Assembly: GCA_964421755.1 (NCBI GenBank)
Contig: CAYQYP010000050.1
Coordinates: 1 to 14,452, forward strand
Length of the DNA stretch: 14,452 nt
Source: CAVUUN01 sp964421755
Lineage (GTDB): Bacteria; Acidobacteriota; UBA6911; RPQK01
Reading direction: 5' to 3'
Every line of letters begins with the position of its first letter. Position 1 is the stretch's first letter. Shown here piece after piece: positions 1-6,317 of this stretch. Position numbers and translations under genes: made by a program. The notes under the pieces were generated by a model. It saw only the letters and a list, made by a program, of their open reading frames with translations, ran no database searches and was not told the origin of the DNA.

Positions 1-128
1 CCGTGCGCGCATTTGGACTCTCGCTTAGAGTTGGGAACCGCGGAAAAGTCTCATATTTTGCGTTGCAGGACTCACTTCGGCATTTTACGTGTCTTTGAAC
101 AGCCTATGGGACAGTGCGAGCCTCGCGT

Positions 129-213
129 GAGGGCGAGATCGAATGGAGCCGCGCACGACAGCGAGCGAAGCGAGCGAGAGTAAGCGGACCACCTGACTCG
201 CTCCACCGCTTCA
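129..213 (-). repeat. Dispersed repeat copy 1 (minus orientation)
   Basis: Read on the minus strand, this stretch matches copies 2 and 3. It runs from TGAAGCGGTGGAGCGAGTCA through GGTGGTCCGCTTACTCTCGC to GTGCGCGGCTCCATTCGATC and TCGCCCTC. It keeps the uninterrupted junction CGCTGTCGTGCGCGG, which shows what copy 3 looked like before an element was inserted into it. Its right end (CCGCACGACATCAGCCCAT in the other copies) is not recognisable. Confidence 0.85.
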
Positions 214-244
214 TGTTTTAAGTGTCTCGACTTAGCGAATGATT

Positions 245-338
245 GGTGGTCCGCTTACTCTCGCTCACTGCCGTTCGCTTTCGTGCGCGGCTCCATTCGA
301 TCTCGCCCCTCCGCACGACATCAGCCCATAACAAGTCC
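245..338 (+). repeat. Dispersed repeat copy 2, abutting symporter stop
   Basis: This copy runs from GGTGGTCCGCTTACTCTCGC to CCGCACGACATCAGCCCATA and ACAAGTCC, and its last base is directly next to the symporter stop codon. Its middle (ACTGCCGTTCGCTTTC) has diverged from copies 1 and 3. With copy 1 it forms an inverted repeat with arms of about 60 bp and a spacer of about 50 bp. At the 3' end of the minus-strand operon this could act as a transcript-end hairpin, which is an inference. Confidence 0.85.
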
Positions 339-2093
339 TTACGGATTCATGCCGGCGGCGTGTTCCTGGATATACTCCTGCTTCAGCCCCAGTTTCTCGG
401 GAGCATGGAGAACCAGCATCTTCATTCTGACGTCCGGGGGAACGTCGCGGTACGTTGCCTTCGAGACGGCAACCATCGTCGTAATCGCCAGCGGCACTGC
501 CCAGATCGCAGGCTGCTCGCAGAGAATCCTGAGCAGTGGATAGGCGGCCCAATACGATCCGAGCTCCACCCAACCGAGATCGCTGAAGCTCGTAAGTGAG
601 ATGGCGGCCACTGCCAGCATCCCTCCGGTAAGCATTCCGCTCGCCGCGCCTTTCATCGTCAAACCGCGCCACCAGATGCTCATGAACAGGAGTGGGAAGT
701 AACTGGCGGCGGCAATCGCAAATGCCTGACCTACCATGAAGTTGATCTGAAACGGCTCGACGAACGTCCCCGCCACTACCGCACCGGAGCCGAGTACGAT
801 TGCACCCACGCGGAACATTCGCATGCGCTGTTTCTGGGTGGCATCGGGGCGCAGGATCCGTCCGTAAACATCGTGTGCCAAGGCTCCCGTCATCGAAACG
901 AGAAGCCCACTGAAGGTGCTCATGAAAGCCGCGAAAGCGCCGGCACAGGTTATGCCGCTCATCACAGATCCCAGACCCGGGAAAGATTGATTCAGGACAC
1001 GCGGCAGTTCCAGTACGATCTTGTCCGTTCCCTTTGCCCCGGCGGCTGCATACAAGTCCGGCAGCAGATTGCGACCGATTACGCCGAATACCGGCGGGAA
1101 GAGGTAGAACACACCAATGAGGATCATTACCCACATCGTCGTCCGCTTCGCGGCAACACCGTCCGGGTTGGTGTAGAAGCGAACGAGGATGTGTGGGAGT
1201 CCCGCAGTTCCGCAAACGAGCGCGACGATCAGGGAATACGTATACAGCAGTGAATAGGGTCGGGATTCATCGGCAGGAAGACCAGCCGCCCGAGCCGCCT
1301 TCGAAGTCAGCGGGCCGAACGGAGCCAGCCAGACGCCGTCAGAAGGAGCCTTTTCCGGAAGTGCTTTCCGGAGAGTCACGACGTCATCGCCTCCGGGAGG
1401 AGCGAAAGAACCGGGCGAGGTAACCGAGACGGATACTTGAGTCCCCGGTTCTCCGTTGACCGCCAACTGGGCCCCATAGTGCCCGTACACCGCCATCAGC
1501 ACAAAAACCGGAACGGATATAGCGAACATCTTCAGCCAGTACTGGAAAGCCTGTACAAGCGTGATGCCCTTCATTCCACCAAGCGCCACGTTCAGCGTGA
1601 TCACCGCGCCGACAAGAACCACGCCTCCCCAATACGGCATCCCCGGGAAGATATATGCGAGGGTCGTACCGGCGCCCTTCATCTGAGGCATCGTGTAGAA
1701 GAAACCTATGAAGAGAACGAAGATCACCGCGATCTTCCTGAACAGCGGCGAATCGAACCGTCCTTCGGCAAAATCAGGAATGGTGTAAGCGCCGAACCGG
1801 CGCAAAGGTCCGGCAATGAAGAGAAGCAGAAAGAGGTAGCCGCACGCATAGCCAACCGGGTACCAAAGCGCATCGTAGCCCGAGCTCATCACCATGCCGG
1901 CGACGCCCATGAAGGAGGCTGCACTCAGGTATTCTCCGGAGATAGCGCTGGCGTTCCAACCTACGCTGACGCTCCGACCGGCGACGAAGAAATCGCTTGC
2001 CGTTTTCGATTTCTGAGCCGACCAGAAACCCAACAGGACCGTAGCAAGGACAGTGACGGCGCTGAAGACAATCACCCACGGATCTATACTCAT
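339..2093 (-). CDS. actP: ActP-type sodium:solute symporter
   Basis: This is a sodium/solute symporter (SSS family) of the acetate permease ActP branch, 584 residues if it starts at MSIDPWV. That start is preferred over an in-frame ATG 22 codons upstream: it gives the usual N-terminus directly before the first membrane span, and it overlaps the DUF485 stop as ATGA, which suggests translational coupling. Family signatures include SGEYLSAASFMG (about 52-63), RRFGAYTIPDFAEGRF (98-113), GTAGLPHILVRFYTNPD (295-311), and AAFMSTFSGLLVSMTGALAHD (388-408), which lies in the region holding the sodium site in this family. A long loop at about 212-280, rich in Pro and Gly, makes it longer than E. coli ActP (549 residues). 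In E. coli the substrates are acetate and related small carboxylates. Next to sugar-processing genes the solute here may differ, and it cannot be read from the sequence. Confidence 0.88.
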   Translation of the reverse strand: MSIDPWVIVFSAVTVLATVLLGFWSAQKSKTASDFFVAGRSVSVGWNASAISGEYLSAASFMGVAGMVMSSGYDALWYPVGYACGYLFLLLFIAGPLRRFGAYTIPDFAEGRFDSPLFRKIAVIFVLFIGFFYTMPQMKGAGTTLAYIFPGMPYWGGVVLVGAVITLNVALGGMKGITLVQAFQYWLKMFAISVPVFVLMAVYGHYGAQLAVNGEPGTQVSVSVTSPGSFAPPGGDDVVTLRKALPEKAPSDGVWLAPFGPLTSKAARAAGLPADESRPYSLLYTYSLIVALVCGTAGLPHILVRFYTNPDGVAAKRTTMWVMILIGVFYLFPPVFGVIGRNLLPDLYAAAGAKGTDKIVLELPRVLNQSFPGLGSVMSGITCAGAFAAFMSTFSGLLVSMTGALAHDVYGRILRPDATQKQRMRMFRVGAIVLGSGAVVAGTFVEPFQINFMVGQAFAIAAASYFPLLFMSIWWRGLTMKGAASGMLTGGMLAVAAISLTSFSDLGWVELGSYWAAYPLLRILCEQPAIWAVPLAITTMVAVSKATYRDVPPDVRMKMLVLHAPEKLGLKQEYIQEHAAGMNP

Positions 2094-2431
2094 AGCTTGT
2101 CCTGGAGCTGTTCGCCGGACGCTTTTTCTTCCTGCGCCGCGACCTCGCGCCATTCCCATTCTTCAAGAGCGATTGAGCGTCGGATGAAGACCCAGGCAAT
2201 GACCCAGACCGCAGGAAAGAACCCGACTCCCAGGACCATCCAGGTTAATGTGAAACCCAGAACGCGCCGCCCCATGAGCTCGGGGACGAGATAATTCAAG
2301 ACGGGCAAGCCCAAAAGCACCGACAGGAAAGCCACCACGCAGGCAATTGACAACCTCAACTGGCGCTGCATCAGCATTCTGAGAAACTCGTCGCTGTGGA
2401 TATCCAAGCGGGGGGATCGAGATTTTGGCAT
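2090..2431 (-). CDS. DUF485 family small membrane protein
   Basis: A 113-residue protein with two predicted membrane spans (about 27-49 and 57-83), a short charged N-terminus and an acidic C-terminal tail. Its size, two-span shape and position directly before an ActP-type symporter match the DUF485 (YjcH-like) partner of such transporters. Its role is not well defined; an accessory or assembly role for the symporter is likely by context. Its TGA stop overlaps the symporter ATG. No strong Shine-Dalgarno is visible before the ATG at 2431. The alpha-galactosidase gene ends 46 bp upstream, so the two are probably co-transcribed. Confidence 0.75.
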   Translation of the reverse strand: MPKSRSPRLDIHSDEFLRMLMQRQLRLSIACVVAFLSVLLGLPVLNYLVPELMGRRVLGFTLTWMVLGVGFFPAVWVIAWVFIRRSIALEEWEWREVAAQEEKASGEQLQDKL

Positions 2432-2477
2432 TAAACCAGCTATAGCACGGGAAGGGCGCTCCTAACAGTGCGTCGCT

Positions 2478-4559
2478 CTATTCGGGCGTCGCCTCGAGGA
2501 GCAGGGAGCCGGTGAAACTGACGTCCAGCTTTGCTTCGGGACCGCTCACCGCTCCGTAGTCCCTGGCATTGACGTAATCGCTGATTCTGTAGTTCCTCGA
2601 CGCCAGACCCCGGAGGGTGAGGGTCCCAGACCATTTCCTGGAGTAGAAAGCGTAGTACAGTTTGTCGCCCTTCGCGATTGCGTGGCCTTCAGGGCGGTCG
2701 AAGCCGATGTCATAGAGATGACCCAGGTAACTGCCACTTGAGAGCATCTTTTGGCGATAGAGCTCCTGCCATTTCTTCCAGACGCGTTCTCTCTCCGGCG
2801 TCAGATCGATCTTCGAGCCCTTCTCGGAGCCGACCGGCCATGTGAACTTCGTCCCGATCACCGCTCCAACACCGAAACTGGATGCGAAATCGTCGCCCCC
2901 GTCGGACAGCTCCACGTGGTCTCCGAAATAAGGAGCCTGGGGACCCATCAGCGCTTTGAGCGTCTTTCCTTTGTGCCGAATCTGCCAGGAACTGGTCGGG
3001 TCGGAAGCGTCGCCATGGCTCATGAAAGGCATTGTAAAGAAGGAGTAAGCGGTCCCGCACGGGCAGATCTCGATCACGGCCTGAGGCTTGATTGACCGGG
3101 CCTTCTCATAGATTGCCTGGAAGAATGCAGGGGTCTTCTGGAACGATTCGGCGGACGACGCGTGGCCGTGTGCCGGGTTGTGGCAGGGAGGCGCAGCGTT
3201 GAGGTGCTGCCCGTCGATTTTCAGCCCGTCGTAACCCCACTTTCCGATGAACCTGTCCACCAATTGCCGGGTGTATTCGATCACCGGCGGATAGGCGGGG
3301 CAAAGGTAGTAGGCATCCCACCAGGAGATCGCCTGCCGGGACCCGTCGGCGTTGAGAAGCAAAAACTCGGGGTGTTGCCTGATCAGGTCGGTCCCCGGGT
3401 CAACGGCGAGTGGCGCCCACCACAGCCGGGCGAGTAGCTTTCTGGCATGGATCTGTGCAACAAGCCCCGCCATATCCGCGTCGCCGCCCGGGAACTTGAC
3501 CGGATCCAGCTTCCAGTCCCCCTCGGACGTTTGCCAACCATCGTCGAGAACCGCCCACTTGTAGCCGAGGTCCACGACTTTCGGCAACGCCGCCGTCACC
3601 TGGTCGATGGTGAAATCGCGCTCGTAACCCCAGGCGCACCAGAGAGGCTCATAGGAAGCGGGGGCAGGGACGTCGAACCGGATCCCGCGCAAGCTCATGA
3701 ACCGACGGTAGTCCGCGAGCGCCTGAAAATAGTCGCCCCGGTGGACATAGACGAAGGTCGGAAAAGTTCGCAGCGTTTCCCCCGGCTTCAGGGCCTTCGC
3801 CTGTTGTGCCCTGACTGCGACCGACACCTGTCCCGTTGCCGAAACCGAGACGGGCAAAGAGACGAGTTGAGGTGTCGGCTCGAGATGACCAACGGCCAGG
3901 CCGACGTCCCTTCGCCAGACGTCAACAACAGGCGTTCCGCCCCCATAGTCCGTCGCGTTCATCCCAAGGAAGTTATCCTGACGAAAACCGGGTTTGAGCG
4001 GTCGGACCCAGTCAGGCCGGCTCTCGTAGGAACCGGGCTGATAAGACCAGAAAGGCGGAGTTTCGGAGCTTGTCTGTCGCCCAGCGTCAAAGAAGTACCT
4101 GTTGTTCACCCAGCCTGCTATCTGCTGGTCCTCGGTGCCGATATTGGTGTACAGGACATCAGTGACCGCGAGCGCCGGAAAAGCGTCATAAAAAGTGACC
4201 GTCACCTGCTTGTCCAGCGATTGGCTGCGGCCGGTCAGGAGAAAACGCGTCCCTTTTCCGACTTTATCGCTTACCGCTTCCCTTCTCTGGGACACCAGGC
4301 GAAAACCCTCGTGCGCGCCGGATGCCCTCAAGACCTGCTCTGACTCGAGGAAATCACCCAACCTGACCGGCTTATCGCCTACATTCGCAATAACCCGGCT
4401 TCTCATCCCCGAGTCGAACTCGAGCGTGATCTGCCTCCCTGCCAGCCGGACGATGCTCGCATCGGCGGCCGACTCGCGGCCGACCTGGGTCTGCCCAGAA
4501 CAGGCAAGGCACAAATACAACAGGAGGGAAGCGGCCGCCGCACAAGCCTTTCTTTGCAT
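2478..4559 (-). CDS. Exported alpha-galactosidase-like glycoside hydrolase (clan GH-D, GH36-like)
   Basis: A 693-residue enzyme predicted to cleave terminal alpha-linked galactose or a related sugar outside the cytoplasm. It has an N-terminal export signal (about 1-20) ending CLAC; this may be a lipoprotein site, but the -3 Cys is atypical, so ordinary cleavage near SGQ is also possible. Residues about 30-300 look like the beta-rich N-terminal domain. The TIM barrel begins at LWCAWGYERDFT (306-317) and has VLDDGWQ (337-343), YDGLKIDG (443-450) with likely nucleophile D449, and the CPCGTAYSFF to SHGDASDPTSS stretch (499-524) with D520 (or D517) as likely acid/base. A small beta domain closes the protein. 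GGGAG-like Shine-Dalgarno AGGGAGAC precedes the ATG, 11 bp after the amidohydrolase stop, so the two genes are probably one operon. The exact substrate is uncertain; GH36 melibiase is the best guess. Confidence 0.85.
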   Translation of the reverse strand: MQRKACAAAASLLLYLCLACSGQTQVGRESAADASIVRLAGRQITLEFDSGMRSRVIANVGDKPVRLGDFLESEQVLRASGAHEGFRLVSQRREAVSDKVGKGTRFLLTGRSQSLDKQVTVTFYDAFPALAVTDVLYTNIGTEDQQIAGWVNNRYFFDAGRQTSSETPPFWSYQPGSYESRPDWVRPLKPGFRQDNFLGMNATDYGGGTPVVDVWRRDVGLAVGHLEPTPQLVSLPVSVSATGQVSVAVRAQQAKALKPGETLRTFPTFVYVHRGDYFQALADYRRFMSLRGIRFDVPAPASYEPLWCAWGYERDFTIDQVTAALPKVVDLGYKWAVLDDGWQTSEGDWKLDPVKFPGGDADMAGLVAQIHARKLLARLWWAPLAVDPGTDLIRQHPEFLLLNADGSRQAISWWDAYYLCPAYPPVIEYTRQLVDRFIGKWGYDGLKIDGQHLNAAPPCHNPAHGHASSAESFQKTPAFFQAIYEKARSIKPQAVIEICPCGTAYSFFTMPFMSHGDASDPTSSWQIRHKGKTLKALMGPQAPYFGDHVELSDGGDDFASSFGVGAVIGTKFTWPVGSEKGSKIDLTPERERVWKKWQELYRQKMLSSGSYLGHLYDIGFDRPEGHAIAKGDKLYYAFYSRKWSGTLTLRGLASRNYRISDYVNARDYGAVSGPEAKLDVSFTGSLLLEATPE

Positions 4560-4570
4560 TGTCTCCCTAG

Positions 4571-5680
4571 CTACCTCTTGAGAATCCTCAGGGCATTCTC
4601 CCTGTAAACCCGTTTGAGCACTTCGTCGTCCAGCCCGAAGCCATTCATGCTCCAGTGGTAGCCGAACTGGCTCTGCTCGTAAAAATGCTCGTCCAGCGTC
4701 TCCAGAACCCGGAATGTGATGCGGTACATGGGAAGGTCAGTGCCCATGTCCGTCCCGTACAGCAGCCGGTCCGAATACTTGCGGTAGAAGCTCGAGACGA
4801 ATCGCGGTATGGGAGCTGTCTCGGCGTAGCGGGCTGAGATGTCGGCGTAGAAGTTCGGGTAGGTCTCGAACAGTTTGCCAAGCCGCGCGAGGTCGTAACA
4901 GAGATTAGCGAAATGACAGGCGATGAAAGTGGTCCGCGGATGACGTTTGACCGCGTTTTCAAGGATTTCGATCATGCCGTCATGACCGACGATGCCCGGC
5001 TGGTTGTCGAGCCGCCATTCGAGAGCGTTCATGAGCCCGTCGTTCGTCGCATCCATCGGCTCATACATCCATTTCGGATCAGCAACGTGCAGATTGACGG
5101 GCAATTTCAGCTCGGCGCACTCTTGGAAGACCTTGTCCAACTTTGGGTCGTCGGGGTGCAGCCCCAGCGCCTTGACTTCCCCGTACACGAGTCCCTGTCC
5201 TTTGTCGCCCAACTCGCCGATCCCGCTGGCTCCCGCTTTCGCGCAGCGCTCGACTTCGGCTGCCGCGTGTTCCGCAAAACCCGGTTTGTCGTAGCCGGCG
5301 AAGTCGATTCCGCACCAAAGTTCGAAGCGCCCGGGGTAGGCCGAGTATTGAGCGACAAGGGCGTCGAATTTCGACCCGGTCGCCCCGGTGAGCACCACGG
5401 TTTTTTCGATTCCGGCGGCATCCATGTTTTTGACCCACTCGCCGATCTCCTCCGGAGTCTTGGGATAGGTGTGGGAGTGAACGTCGATGACCGGGAATTT
5501 GGCTTTCTCGACCTTGGTAATCGGGATTTTATAGATCGATTTCGGCCGGTAGTCTTTGAGAAGCAGTCGCTCGACAGGTGCTTCTGGAGCGGCGGGCGTT
5601 TGAGACAATGCCCAGCCGGTCAGGACGGCAGCAGCACCGATAAGGAACAACGAACCTTTGCGAGGGATCCAGGGAATCAT
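4571..5680 (-). CDS. Exported amidohydrolase-2 family metal-dependent hydrolase
   Basis: A 369-residue TIM-barrel hydrolase of the amidohydrolase-related (Amidohydro_2) family. Residues 1-26 form a signal peptide (positive start, hydrophobic LFLIGAAAVLTG, likely cleavage at ALS-QTP), so it should act in the periplasm. Probable metal and catalytic residues are H68 and H70 (VIDVHSHTY), E156 (GIGELGDKG), H198 (VNLHVADP), H256 (IACHFANL) and D311 (YGTDMG). The C-terminus ENALRILKR is typical of the family. Family members include decarboxylases, hydrolases and lactonases, so the reaction cannot be fixed. It has a near-perfect Shine-Dalgarno and is the first gene of the probable four-gene operon. 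A link with sugar breakdown is an inference from position only. Confidence 0.85.
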   Translation of the reverse strand: MIPWIPRKGSLFLIGAAAVLTGWALSQTPAAPEAPVERLLLKDYRPKSIYKIPITKVEKAKFPVIDVHSHTYPKTPEEIGEWVKNMDAAGIEKTVVLTGATGSKFDALVAQYSAYPGRFELWCGIDFAGYDKPGFAEHAAAEVERCAKAGASGIGELGDKGQGLVYGEVKALGLHPDDPKLDKVFQECAELKLPVNLHVADPKWMYEPMDATNDGLMNALEWRLDNQPGIVGHDGMIEILENAVKRHPRTTFIACHFANLCYDLARLGKLFETYPNFYADISARYAETAPIPRFVSSFYRKYSDRLLYGTDMGTDLPMYRITFRVLETLDEHFYEQSQFGYHWSMNGFGLDDEVLKRVYRENALRILKR

Positions 5681-5683
5681 GGA

Positions 5684-5691
5684 ACCTCCTT
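5684..5691 (-). promoter_or_regulatory. Strong Shine-Dalgarno of the amidohydrolase gene
   Basis: On the minus strand AAGGAGGT, a full match to the anti-Shine-Dalgarno, lies 3 nt before the ATG at 5680 (AAGGAGGTTCCATG). It supports this start and suggests strong translation of the first gene of the operon. Confidence 0.8.
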
Positions 5692-5740
5692 CTCGGCCAG
5701 TGTACGAAAAAAGGGAGATATCGACTAATGAACAACTTCG

Positions 5741-6121
5741 TGAAGCAGTGGAGCGAGTCAGGTGGTCCGCTTACTCTCGCTCGCTCCGCTCGCTGTCGAG
5801 GCTGTCTAAAAAGTTCTTAAGGCCTGAAAGGCCGGCACATATTAGCCCAGGGCGAAGCGCTTTGTGCGCAGCCCTGGGTCTAAGGGTAGAGGCGGAGACA
5901 AGCCCTGAAAGGGCGCAAGAACGGCAACATTATCAGGATCTTACGCCCTTACAGGGCTTCGCGGTCGAGACCGTGTTGACCCAGGGCTACGCGAAAAGCA
6001 CGCTTCGCCCTGGGCTATTATGTGCCGGCCTTTCAGGCCTTAGGAACTTATTCGACGCCCTCTTTCGTGCGCGGCTCCATTCGATCTCGCCCTCCGCACG
6101 ACATCAGCCCATGACAAGTCC
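5741..6121 (+). repeat. Dispersed repeat copy 3, interrupted
   Basis: The left half (5741-5798, TGAAGCAGTGGAGCGAGTCA through CTCGCTGTCG) and the right half (6065-6121, TCGTGCGCGGCTCCATTCGA through CATGACAAGTCC) together match copies 1 and 2. About 265 bp of unrelated palindromic DNA lies between them. The copy has the same orientation as copy 2, so the two form direct repeats flanking the four-gene operon. Confidence 0.85.
5799..6064. mobile_element. Palindromic MITE-like element inserted in repeat copy 3
   Basis: This is a roughly 265-bp inverted repeat without coding capacity. The left arm (about 5799-5920) and right arm (about 5940-6064) pair nearly throughout. The shared core is AAGGCCTGAAAGGCCGGCAC, then AGCCCAGGGCGAAGCG, AGCCCTGGGT, and the inner AAGCCCTG(A/T)AAGGGCG. 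The loop is about 20 nt near 5921-5940. The ends are related (AGGCTGTCTAAAAAGTTC on the left, AGGGCGTCGAATAAGTTC on the right, read inward). TCG at 5796-5798 and 6065-6067 is a candidate 3-bp target duplication, since the uninterrupted copy has a single TCG. There is no transposase, so any mobility would depend on one supplied from elsewhere. Confidence 0.7.
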
Positions 6122-6153
6122 GTCAATATCTGTGGGCCGAACGCACTTCTCCG

Positions 6154-6187
6154 ACCTTATTCAACACCCTCGCTGCGTGCGCGACTC
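6154..6187 (+). repeat. Decayed fragment of the element/repeat junction
   Basis: The stretch ACCTTATTCAACACCCTCGC followed by TGCGTGCGCGACTCC resembles the right junction of the palindromic element with the dispersed repeat at 6045-6077 (AACTTATTCGACGCCCTCTT then TCGTGCGCGGCTCC). It looks like a second, degraded copy lying about 110 bp downstream. Confidence 0.5.
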
Positions 6188-6248
6188 CGAAAAGGGCGGA
6201 CCGCGATCGTCCGCTCCTTTGGGTGGCCGACTTTTCCCTAATCCACTG

Positions 6249-6276
6249 CTGGCAACACGACAGAGGATTCTGTAAA
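6249..6276 (+). promoter_or_regulatory. Candidate bshC promoter (weak)
   Basis: TGGCAA (6249-6254) and TGTAAA (6271-6276) are separated by 16 bp and are weak matches to -35 and -10 boxes. A start a few bases downstream would fit translation from 6318 but not from the upstream ATG at 6285. This is only suggestive. Confidence 0.22.
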
Positions 6277-6306
6277 TTGGTGGGATGGTGGCGCCTGCCG
6301 CCGCCG

Positions 6307-6314
6307 AAGGGAGG
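6307..6314 (+). promoter_or_regulatory. Shine-Dalgarno that selects the bshC start
   Basis: AAGGGAGG lies 3 nt before the ATG at 6318. The alternative ATG at 6285 has no comparable ribosome site, so 6318 is preferred. Confidence 0.65.
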
Positions 6315-6317
6315 CTG

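Larger units (their letters stand above)
1..338. other. Gene-free left edge with inverted repeat pair
   Basis: No convincing gene is seen here. Positions 1-128 show no recognisable motif. Positions 129-338 hold two inverted copies of a dispersed repeat (listed separately), and the second copy ends exactly where the symporter stop codon begins. The open frames crossing this stretch consist of repeat sequence and have no family-like features. Confidence 0.7.
5692..6317. other. Repeat-rich intergenic region between divergent operons
   Basis: No gene is supported between the amidohydrolase start and bshC. The region should carry the promoters of both divergent units: 5692-5740 for the minus-strand operon and about 6188-6317 for bshC. 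The middle is taken up by a dispersed repeat split by a palindromic element, followed by a decayed fragment of the same material. A GC-rich inverted repeat at about 6191-6220 (AAAGGGCGGAC with GTCCGCTCCTTT) precedes bshC. Confidence 0.7.

Noticed and set aside
1437..2294. Long plus-strand open frame opposite the symporter
   Set aside because: It is antisense to a well-supported symporter, has no family features and is rich in Arg, His and Pro, as is usual for shadow frames in high-GC DNA.
3447..4343. Long plus-strand open frame opposite the alpha-galactosidase
   Set aside because: It overlaps a gene with clear catalytic motifs and a signal peptide; the antisense product has no recognisable domain.
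4913..5728. Plus-strand open frame opposite the amidohydrolase
   Set aside because: It is antisense to a gene with conserved metal-binding motifs and a strong ribosome site, and its own start lacks support.
5799..6064. Insertion sequence with its own transposase
   Set aside because: The element is only about 265 bp and has no transposase-like frame; at most it is a non-autonomous element.
5658..6275. Plus-strand open frame through the repeat region
   Set aside because: It is made of the dispersed repeat and the palindromic element, and similar frames arise wherever such repeats lack stops.
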